A stretch of 5,700 nt of DNA from JBEKHT01 sp050012135. GTDB taxonomy: Bacteria > Chloroflexota > Anaerolineae > Anaerolineales > RBG-16-64-43. The stretch spans positions 1-5,700 of the forward strand of contig JBEKHT010000118.1 in NCBI GenBank assembly GCA_050012135.1. Reading direction: 5' to 3'. Positions 1 through 5,323 of this stretch are shown in pieces. Every line of letters starts with the position of its first letter. Within the stretch, counting starts at the first letter, position 1. Position numbers and translations under genes: made by a program. A model generated the notes under the pieces. It was not told where the DNA came from and did not search any database. It worked only from the letters and a program-made list of their open reading frames with translations.

Positions 1-1854
1 TACCGGGTGATCCGCCAGAGGCGGAAGGAAGGGAGGGGAGGAAGCTCCCTGCTCGAGTTCCAGGTTTGCGACGCCGTTGATGGATCCTGGAGGAGCCTTT
101 CGGAGCACACCCTGCGCGAAACGGAAGGAAAGATCGTTCAGGTCCTGCGACTGGACTACGAGACCTTTGTGAACTCGGCCTTCATTGCCCAGGGGCGGGC
201 CGACGAGTTCACCGCCAAGCCCCCCTCGCAGCGCTTGCAGATCCTGGCCAACATCTTAGGGCTCGAGAAATGGCAGACGTACGAGGAGCGGGCCAAGGAA
301 TCGATCCGCACTCTGCGACAGGAGATACAACGGCTCGAGGGCCGGCGCGAGGCCATCCAGGCCGAACTGTCCCAGCGCGAGGTATACGCACAGGACCTCA
401 CCCGGGCCGAGGCCCTCGCCCGCGACCTGGCGCAACAACTGCAGGCGGTCGAGCAGGCTTGGTCGGCGGCGGAGGCCGTGCGGGCGAGCGAGCAGGAGTT
501 CATCCGACAGCTGGGAAACCTAGCTCACCGGGAAACCGAGGCCACAGGCGAGCTGCATGAGGTCGAGCAGGAACTGGTCGCTCTTCGCTCGCGGGCGGAG
601 GCCGAGGCCCTGCAGATCGAGCTCGCGGAGCTCGACCGTCGAGGGGCAGAGATCGCCTCTGCGGAGCTGGAAACAGAGAATCTGCGAGAGGAGCAACAGC
701 GCTGGAATCAGGAACTGGGCCAGCTGCGCGGCGAGAATGAGGTCCTCACGCCCCAGTCCGAGCCCATCAAACAGCGCCTCGCCCTGCTACGAAGCACCAC
801 GGATCCGACCTGTCCCACTTGTGGTCAACCCCTGAGCCCCGCGCACCGGGAGCAGGTCGAGGCGGAGCTGGAACGGGGTCTGGAGAACATGCGCGAACGG
901 TTCCGCAGCAATGCCGGACGCATCCACCTGATCCAGGACACCCTCGGATCCATCCTGACGAAGATGCAGGCACTCCAAGGGGCCGCCAAGCGAAAGCCGG
1001 AGCTGGAGAGACGCCGGGCCGAGATCCGCGCCGCGCTGCAGTCTGCGGAGGAGGCCCGCGCCAGAATTGGCTCGGCGGAAGCCCGTCGCCAGCGTTGGCA
1101 GGCCGCCCTGCAGGAAGCCCAGGCTGCCCAGCCGGCGATCCAGGAGAGGCTCCGCCAAGTGGAGCAACAGCTCCGCCAGGCAGAGGGCCTGCGCAGGAAT
1201 CTCGACCAAGCCCGTTTGGAGAAGCGCCTGGCGGACGAGCGGGTGGGAGGAGCTCGCCAGAGGCTCGCCGCGCTCGAGCAACTCCAGGTCCAGGAGGGAT
1301 CCCTCGCGAAGGAGCTCGAGAGCGGTCGCGAGCGGCTCGCGCTCCTCGAGGAATTGCGCGAAGCCTTCAACCGAAAGGGAGTGCCAAGCATGATCATCGA
1401 GACCGCCGTCCCGGAACTCGAAGAAACTGCCAATGCTCTCTTGTCCCGCATGAGCGAGGGGCGGATGACTCTGCGCATGGAGACTCAACGGGAGACCAAG
1501 GAGGGGGAGCTGCGTGAATCCCTCGATATCCAAGTCGGGGATGAGCTGGGTACGCGCAGCTACGAGATGTACTCGGGAGGCGAGGCCTTCCGGATCAACT
1601 TTGCGGTCCGCATCGCCCTCTCCAAACTCCTGGCGCAGCGGGCCGGCGCCCAACTGCGTGCGCTTTTCATTGATGAGGGTTTCGGGACACAGGATAGCCT
1701 GGGCCGGGAGCGCATGATTGCGGTCATCAACAGCATCCAGGAGGACTTCGACCGCATCCTGGTCATCAGCCATTTGGACGAAATCCGCGACGCCTTCCCT
1801 ACGCGCATCGAAATCGTCAAATCCCCGGAAGGATCCCAGGTGCATGTGCTCTAG
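1..1854 (+). CDS. sbcC: SbcC/Rad50-like DNA repair ATPase, C-terminal part (5' end outside window)
   Basis: Large subunit of the SbcCD (Mre11-Rad50) complex, an SMC-like ATPase that works with the SbcD nuclease to open hairpins and process double-strand ends. The frame is open from base 1 (reads YRVIRQRR), so the GTG at 7 is not a true start; 617 codons are visible. Order of parts, counting codons from base 1: Q-loop FIAQG (Gln codon 64, base 190); a helical arm rich in Glu, Arg, Gln and Leu, about codons 95-265; zinc hook CPTC (Cys codons 271 and 274, bases 811-822); returning arm, about 285-450; ABC signature YSGGE (Ser codon 525); Walker B ALFIDEGFG (Asp-Glu codons 558-559); D-loop GTQD; switch His codon 591 in VISHLDE. 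Walker A should lie about 80-90 residues upstream, outside the window. The arms are short for the family. The TAG touches the mutY ATG. Family assignment is very secure; the choice between the names sbcC and rad50 is convention. Confidence 0.95.
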   Translation, partial: YRVIRQRRKEGRGGSSLLEFQVCDAVDGSWRSLSEHTLRETEGKIVQVLRLDYETFVNSAFIAQGRADEFTAKPPSQRLQILANILGLEKWQTYEERAKESIRTLRQEIQRLEGRREAIQAELSQREVYAQDLTRAEALARDLAQQLQAVEQAWSAAEAVRASEQEFIRQLGNLAHRETEATGELHEVEQELVALRSRAEAEALQIELAELDRRGAEIASAELETENLREEQQRWNQELGQLRGENEVLTPQSEPIKQRLALLRSTTDPTCPTCGQPLSPAHREQVEAELERGLENMRERFRSNAGRIHLIQDTLGSILTKMQALQGAAKRKPELERRRAEIRAALQSAEEARARIGSAEARRQRWQAALQEAQAAQPAIQERLRQVEQQLRQAEGLRRNLDQARLEKRLADERVGGARQRLAALEQLQVQEGSLAKELESGRERLALLEELREAFNRKGVPSMIIETAVPELEETANALLSRMSEGRMTLRMETQRETKEGELRESLDIQVGDELGTRSYEMYSGGEAFRINFAVRIALSKLLAQRAGAQLRALFIDEGFGTQDSLGRERMIAVINSIQEDFDRILVISHLDEIRDAFPTRIEIVKSPEGSQVHVL

Positions 1855-2952
1855 ATGAACGTGGCCCGCTTTCCCTCGGCGGCTGCCCTCGCGCGCCGCC
1901 TCCTGAGCTGGTACGACCGCAACGGTCGCGACCTGCCCTGGCGCCGGTCCCGCGACCCCTACGCGATCTGGCTGAGCGAAGTTCTGCTCCAGCAAACCCG
2001 GGTGGAAACTGTCCTGCCGTATTATCAGCGGCTGCTGGCAGAGTTCCCCAATGTTGGCTCGCTCGCGCGCGCGCCCCTCAAACGGGTCCTGAGAAGTTGG
2101 GAGGGCTTGGGTTACTATGCCCGCGCCCAAAACCTTCACCGGGCCGCGCGTCTGCTTGCGGACCGGCCAGACCGAGACTGGCCCAAGACGGCCCAGGCCT
2201 GGCGCTGCCTTCCGGGCGTGGGAGCCTACACGGCCGGCGCGATCGCTTCCATAGCCTATGGCGAGTGCACCCCGGTCGTGGATGGCAACGTGCGCCGTGT
2301 GCTGGCCCGACTGCTCGATTACCGCGCAGATGTTCGCTCGGCGCAAGGGCAGCGCGACTTGGCCCAGGTTGCCGCGGACCTGGTCCCCTGCCGCCGGCCC
2401 GGCGATTTCAACCAGGCCCTGATGGATCTGGGGGCCATGGTCTGCACCCCCCGCCAGCCGTATTGCCGGCGCTGCCCTCTGCGAGCCCGATGCTTGGCTT
2501 TCCGCCGCGGCGTCCAGGAAGACCGCCCGCGGCCCAAGCGATCCGCCTCGCGACCTCACTATCAGGTCTGCGCGGCGATTCTCCGCCGCAACGGCCGCTA
2601 CCTCATCCGCCGTCGGCCGAGCCAGGGGCTGCTCGCTGATTTGTGGGAGTTTCCGGGTGGCCGATCGGAGCGCGGGGAGACTCTGGCGACCTCGCTCGAG
2701 CGCAGGCTGCGGCAGGAGCTGGGGATCCGGGCGCGGGCAGGGCGCCGCGTGCTACGCCTCCAGCACGCCTACAGCCATTTCCGTATTACGCACCATGCTT
2801 TCGAATGCCTCGGCTCGTCCGGACCCGCTCGGGCGAGGGCCGCCTCCGTTCGTTGGGTCGCGCCGGCTCAGTTCGAGGACTTCCCCATGGGGAAAACCGA
2901 CCGACAGATCGCAAACTGGATCACGAAACAGCAGGCCTCAAGCCGCCCCTAG
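1855..2952 (+). CDS. mutY: A/G-specific adenine DNA glycosylase MutY
   Basis: Base-excision repair enzyme that removes adenine mispaired with 8-oxoguanine; 365 residues, usual family length. Seen: catalytic Glu42 in SEVLLQQT; helix-hairpin-helix LPGVGAYTAGAIA at 119-131; catalytic Asp143 in VVDGNVRRV; [4Fe-4S] cysteines 197, 204, 207 and 213 in the C-x6-C-x2-C-x5-C spacing of MutY/EndoIII. Residues about 236-345 form the NUDIX-like 8-oxoG recognition domain. Its Nudix box (about 269-291) is degenerate, with RR for RE and QE for EE, as expected for a non-hydrolytic MutY domain. The usual F-S-H recognition loop reads Y-S-H (306-308). The ATG follows the upstream TAG directly, and I see only a weak AGG about 14 bases upstream, so translation probably depends on ribosomes finishing sbcC. 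A GTG two codons in (1861) is a less likely start. The gene converges on lipA. Confidence 0.97.
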   Translation: MNVARFPSAAALARRLLSWYDRNGRDLPWRRSRDPYAIWLSEVLLQQTRVETVLPYYQRLLAEFPNVGSLARAPLKRVLRSWEGLGYYARAQNLHRAARLLADRPDRDWPKTAQAWRCLPGVGAYTAGAIASIAYGECTPVVDGNVRRVLARLLDYRADVRSAQGQRDLAQVAADLVPCRRPGDFNQALMDLGAMVCTPRQPYCRRCPLRARCLAFRRGVQEDRPRPKRSASRPHYQVCAAILRRNGRYLIRRRPSQGLLADLWEFPGGRSERGETLATSLERRLRQELGIRARAGRRVLRLQHAYSHFRITHHAFECLGSSGPARARAASVRWVAPAQFEDFPMGKTDRQIANWITKQQASSRP

Positions 2953-2996
2953 CCCGTCCTGGGCTGGCCGCGACCGGCCCCGGACGGCGCCCGCCG
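2951..2996. terminator. Possible bidirectional terminator: three small GC-rich hairpins between convergent genes
   Basis: Between the mutY stop and the lipA stop the sequence folds into consecutive short perfect inverted repeats: AGCCC/GGGCT (2951-2955 with 2961-2965, loop 5), GGCCG/CGGCC (2966-2970 with 2975-2979, loop 4) and CGGC/GCCG (2985-2988 with 2993-2996, loop 4). The place is right for ending transcription from both sides. No T-run follows on either strand, so this is not a canonical intrinsic terminator, and short hairpins are common by chance in DNA this GC-rich. Confidence 0.35.
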
Positions 2997-3004
2997 AGGG
3001 CTCC

Positions 3005-4024
3005 TCACCGGTCCTCCGGCCTGGACCACAGATCCCGGTGGACGGCCGAGAGGGCGCGCACCTGCTCTTCGGCGTGGTAGGAGGAGCGGACCAGGGGTCC
3101 AGCTTCCACCCAGCGGAAGCCGAGATCTTCCAGACCCATTCTGCGCAACTCCACGAACTCCTGCGGAGTATAGAAGCGCTCGACGGGAAGGTGCTCGCGC
3201 GAGGGCTGAAGATATTGTCCCAGGGTGAGGATGTCCACGCCCCACGAGCGCAGTGCCTGCATCACCTCGACCACCTCGGAGAAGGTCTCCCCCAGCCCGA
3301 GCATGATCCCAGACTTGGTAAGGACCTCGGGGTCCAAGGACTTGGCGTTGCTCAAGGTGGCCCGTGCCCACTCGTAGTGGTCCTGCGGCTGCACCTGGTG
3401 AAAGAGTCGCGGGACGGTCTCCACGTTGTGGTTGAGGATTTCCGGCCGAGCCTCCATGACCGTCCGCAGCGCTTCGAGGCTCCCCTTAAAGTCAGGGATC
3501 AGCACCTCTATCGAGCAACCCGGGTGGACCTCGCGGATGCGGCGGATGACCATGGCAAAAATCGGCGCGCCGCCATCCTTGCGCTCGTCACGGTTGACGC
3601 TGGTGATCACCACATGGCGGAGTCTCATGGACTTGACGGCCTGCGCCACCCGCTCCGGCTCAGCGAAATCCAGGGCCAAAGGTTTGCCATGCTTGATATC
3701 GCAGAACCCGCAAGACCGGGTGCAGATGTCCCCCATCATCAGGAAGGTTGCGGTCCCCCGTCCCCAGCATTCGCCCAGGTTGGGGCACATGGCCTCCTCG
3801 CAGACCGTGTGAAGCGCTTTGGAGCGCATCAGGCTGCGCAAGCCTTCGACCGCTTCTCCGGTCGGTGCTCTGACCTTGATCCATTCCGGGCGGCGAGCGG
3901 GGCGGGCCGCTTCTTTGACCTGGCCCTCGCCCCTGCGTGTGCGGTCTCGCGTTGGCTCAAACGGCATACCGATCCATGTCCCTCTTTGTCTTCCGTCCTG
4001 CCCCGCGCAATGCGGCGCGATCAT
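3005..4024 (-). CDS. lipA: Lipoyl synthase LipA (radical SAM)
   Basis: Inserts two sulfurs into protein-bound octanoyl groups to make the lipoyl cofactor of 2-oxoacid dehydrogenases and the glycine cleavage system; cytoplasmic iron-sulfur enzyme. Numbering from the chosen ATG at 4024 (339 residues): auxiliary cluster CEEAMCPNLGEC (Cys75, 80, 86; C-x4-C-x5-C), radical-SAM cluster CTRSCGFC (Cys101, 105, 108; C-x3-C-x2-C), NHNVETVPRL near 198, GLGET near 243, and the C-terminal RSSY (313-316) whose serine ligates the auxiliary cluster. All LipA hallmarks are present. Start: GGAGG at 4033-4029 lies 4 bases before the ATG at 4024. An in-frame ATG at 4039 would leave that purine run inside the gene, and one at 3967 would give 320 residues, closer to typical LipA length. 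I prefer 4024 for its ribosome binding site, but 3967 remains plausible. No lipB or lipoate-dependent enzyme is nearby in the window. Confidence 0.96.
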   Translation of the reverse strand: MIAPHCAGQDGRQRGTWIGMPFEPTRDRTRRGEGQVKEAARPARRPEWIKVRAPTGEAVEGLRSLMRSKALHTVCEEAMCPNLGECWGRGTATFLMMGDICTRSCGFCDIKHGKPLALDFAEPERVAQAVKSMRLRHVVITSVNRDERKDGGAPIFAMVIRRIREVHPGCSIEVLIPDFKGSLEALRTVMEARPEILNHNVETVPRLFHQVQPQDHYEWARATLSNAKSLDPEVLTKSGIMLGLGETFSEVVEVMQALRSWGVDILTLGQYLQPSREHLPVERFYTPQEFVELRRMGLEDLGFRWVEAGPLVRSSYHAEEQVRALSAVHRDLWSRPEDR

Positions 4025-4028
4025 TCTA

Positions 4029-4037
4029 CCTCCCCCC
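4029..4037 (-). promoter_or_regulatory. Shine-Dalgarno deciding the lipA start
   Basis: The minus strand reads GGGGGGAGG then TAGA and ATG at 4024. This is the strongest ribosome-binding sequence near any of the three candidate lipA starts (4039, 4024, 3967). The 4-base spacing is slightly short. Before the 3967 ATG the best match is GAGG about 13 bases away, which is rather far. Confidence 0.5.
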
Positions 4038-4130
4038 ATCCCGGCTGAAAAGGGGAGCCTCCGCGCTGGCTCGGGAGCCCCGGGTGCTGGTTCGGATTCC
4101 GATCCGCCCGAACTCGGTTCGCCCGTTTCT

Positions 4131-4145
4131 GGGATGTATAATCCC
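4131..4145. promoter_or_regulatory. Candidate divergent promoter: TATAAT inside a 15-base interrupted palindrome
   Basis: GGGAT (4131-4135) and ATCCC (4141-4145) are perfect inverted arms around GTATA. On the plus strand a perfect sigma-70 -10 hexamer TATAAT sits at 4137-4142, preceded directly by TG (one base off the extended -10 form); no good -35 is visible 16-18 bases upstream. On the minus strand GATTAT (4145-4140, four of six matches) lies 17 bases from TTGCCC (4166-4161, four of six matches). The site could fire towards the reductase, towards lipA, or both, and the palindrome could also bind a regulator. A perfect TATAAT is rare in such GC-rich DNA, but the assignment rests on motif matching only. 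Confidence 0.45.
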
Positions 4146-4156
4146 GACCAGATCCG

Positions 4157-4172
4157 TTGGGGGCAACCCCAG
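4157..4172 (+). other. Hairpin with GCAA (GNRA) tetraloop in the reductase leader
   Basis: TGGGG (4158-4162) pairs with CCCCA (4167-4171) around GCAA, and a further U-G wobble closes the base at 4157/4172. It would lie about 10 bases after a start site directed by the TATAAT at 4137-4142, so it could cap or stabilise the 5' end of the transcript. This is fold prediction by eye; no known RNA family is claimed. Confidence 0.35.
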
Positions 4173-4203
4173 GGCGCAGGGCGATCGCTCTCGTGCGGGG
4201 GGA

Positions 4204-4229
4204 CTCGGCAAGTGAGCCCATGCGCCGAG
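4204..4229 (+). other. Six-base-pair hairpin in the reductase leader
   Basis: CTCGGC (4204-4209) and GCCGAG (4224-4229) are perfect inverted repeats around a 14-base loop. The position, about 100 bases before the reductase ATG with no T-run after it, argues against a classic terminator. It may be a leader structure or chance in GC-rich sequence. Confidence 0.25.
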
Positions 4230-4318
4230 CGGGGAGCGCGCGGGTCGGGCTACTGGCCGTCCGATTGCCACGCAACCGCCGCAAGCCTGCGATCTGCGGA
4301 CGGGTCAGCCAGGCGCAT

Positions 4319-4323
4319 GGAGG
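4319..4323 (+). promoter_or_regulatory. Shine-Dalgarno deciding the aldo/keto reductase start
   Basis: GGAGG lies six bases before the ATG at 4330, an ideal spacing. This favours that ATG over the in-frame TTG codon immediately before it (4327) and over the out-of-frame ATG at 4317. Confidence 0.75.
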
Positions 4324-4329
4324 CCATTG

Positions 4330-5298
4330 ATGAATTACCGCCGTCTTGGGCGTTCGGGACTCAAGGTCAGCGAGCTCTCGCTCGGGTCGTGGGTGACCTA
4401 CGGAGGCCAGGTCGACGAGGGCTCCAGCCTTCGCTGCATTCGGCAAGCCTTCGATCTGGGCGTGAACTACTTCGACTGCGCCGACATCTACGCCGAGGGC
4501 AAGGCGGAACAGGTGCTGGGGAGGGCCATCCAGGGAATCCCCAGAAACGAATTGGTGATCTCGACCAAGTTGTTCTGGCCGACCATGAAAGGGCCCAACG
4601 GCCGAGGTCTTTCCCGCAAGCACATCTTTGAGTCGATCGCGGCCTCGCTGGAGCGGCTGGGGCTGGACTATGTTGATCTGTTCTTCTGCCATCGATTCGA
4701 TCCGGAAGTGCCCATCGAGGAGACGGTGCGGGCGATGGACGACCTGGTTCATCAGGGCCGGGTCCTTTACTGGGGCACGAGTGAGTGGCACGCCGACCAG
4801 ATTGCCTCCGCCTTTGACGCGGCTCGCCAGTTTCACTGCCAGCCTCCGAGCATGGACCAGCCGCAGTACAACCTTCTCCGCCGGCGCCGCGTGGAACATG
4901 AACTCGCACGCTTGACGGACCGCTACGGGATCGGACTCACGGTCTTTAGCCCTCTGGCCCTCGGGCTTTTGACCGGCAAGTACAACGAGGGCATTCCCGC
5001 CGGCTCCCGCGCGACCCTGCCGGGCTACGAGTGGATGCGGGAGGAGTCGCTCGCGCCGGAGCGGATTGAGAAAGCGCGCCGCTTCACACGGCTGGCCAAG
5101 GAGTTGGGGCTCCCTCCGGCCCAACTGGCCATTGCCTGGTGCCTGCGCTCACCGCTGGTGAGCTCGGTGATCACGGGCGCCTCGCGGGTCGAGCAGGTGC
5201 GGGAGAACCTGGGAGCGGCAGAGGCCCGGTCCCAACTCACGGCCGAGGTCTTGGCCCGCCTGGACGAGATCTTCCCGCCCACGCGAGAGGCGGCCTGA
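4330..5298 (+). CDS. Aldo/keto reductase, potassium-channel beta-subunit (AKR6-like) type
   Basis: Probably a cytosolic NADPH-dependent reductase of aldehydes or ketones with a TIM-barrel fold; physiological substrate unknown. The 322-residue protein starts MNYRRLGRSGLKVSELSLG, a standard AKR start, and is full length. Catalytic tetrad: Asp49 and Tyr54 in FDCADIYAEGKAE, Lys80 in STKLFW, His121 in FFCHR. Cofactor-binding segments: SPLALGLLTGKY (207-218) and the late G-x-S-R-x-x-Q-x-x-E-N stretch (283-293) that contacts NADPH. WVTYGGQ, STKLFW, GLSRKHI, ETVRAM, YWGTS, QLAIAWCLR and SSVITGAS closely recall animal Kv-beta subunits and their bacterial relatives. Kv-beta has Asn where this protein has the catalytic His, so ordinary reductase chemistry is expected here. 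No channel gene is visible in the window. A strong GGAGG precedes the start, the gene has a long leader with a candidate promoter, and surE follows after 25 bases. Confidence 0.93.
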   Translation: MNYRRLGRSGLKVSELSLGSWVTYGGQVDEGSSLRCIRQAFDLGVNYFDCADIYAEGKAEQVLGRAIQGIPRNELVISTKLFWPTMKGPNGRGLSRKHIFESIAASLERLGLDYVDLFFCHRFDPEVPIEETVRAMDDLVHQGRVLYWGTSEWHADQIASAFDAARQFHCQPPSMDQPQYNLLRRRRVEHELARLTDRYGIGLTVFSPLALGLLTGKYNEGIPAGSRATLPGYEWMREESLAPERIEKARRFTRLAKELGLPPAQLAIAWCLRSPLVSSVITGASRVEQVRENLGAAEARSQLTAEVLARLDEIFPPTREAA

Positions 5299-5314
5299 CG
5301 GGTTGCGCATATAA

Positions 5315-5318
5315 GAGG
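5315..5318 (+). promoter_or_regulatory. Ribosome binding site of surE
   Basis: GAGG, within ATAAGAGGCG, lies five bases before the ATG at 5324 and supports this start. It sits in the 25-base gap after the reductase stop, with no room or motif for a separate terminator, so surE is probably read from the reductase transcript. Confidence 0.6.
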
Positions 5319-5323
5319 CGAGC

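Larger units (their letters stand above)
4025..4329. other. Divergent intergenic region between lipA and the aldo/keto reductase
   Basis: About 305 bases separate the starts of two genes that point away from each other. I see no convincing coding sequence: the frames open here on either strand continue as shadows of the neighbouring genes. The part next to lipA is lipA leader on the minus strand. The middle holds an AT-rich TATAAT-containing palindrome that stands out against the GC-rich surroundings. The part next to the reductase holds two hairpins and would be its 5' untranslated leader. I compared it by eye with cobalamin, TPP, SAM and c-di-GMP riboswitch cores and recognised none. Confidence 0.7.

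Noticed and set aside
7..9. GTG at 7 as the start of the SbcC-like gene
   Set aside because: The frame is open to base 1, and homology expects Walker A and further N-terminal sequence upstream, so the gene is simply cut by the window edge.
2058..2076. Alternating CG run (CGCTCGCGCGCGCGC), possible Z-DNA or slippage tract
   Set aside because: It is short, lies inside an intact mutY reading frame, and is explained by GC-rich Ser-Leu-Ala-Arg-Ala codons.
2239..2246. GCGATCGC palindrome, also at 4181-4188, resembling the cyanobacterial HIP1 repeat
   Set aside because: Two copies in 5.7 kb of GC-rich DNA is not an enrichment, one copy is explained by mutY codons, and nothing else suggests a cyanobacterium.
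787..2559. 590-codon open frame on the minus strand across sbcC and mutY
   Set aside because: It is antisense to two genes with clear domain motifs, and its product shows no recognisable family. Long antisense frames are expected from the strong GC bias of codon third positions.
2657..4048. 463-codon plus-strand frame antisense to lipA and overlapping the end of mutY
   Set aside because: It covers a textbook LipA on the other strand, has low-complexity Pro/Arg/Gly/His-rich composition and shows no motif of its own.
4143..4329. Riboswitch (cobalamin, TPP, SAM, c-di-GMP) in the reductase leader
   Set aside because: Short stretches such as GGGCAACCCC and ACGCAACC look faintly similar to known cores, but no conserved core with its pairing pattern could be assembled.
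3819..4631. 270-codon plus-strand frame spanning the lipA start, the intergenic region and the start of the reductase
   Set aside because: It overlaps two well-supported genes in wrong frames, and its product is composition-driven (Ser, Arg, Gly, Pro) without motifs.
4021..5124. 367-codon minus-strand frame antisense to the reductase and crossing the intergenic region
   Set aside because: It is a shadow of the reductase gene, has no recognisable domain, and would overlap the lipA start.
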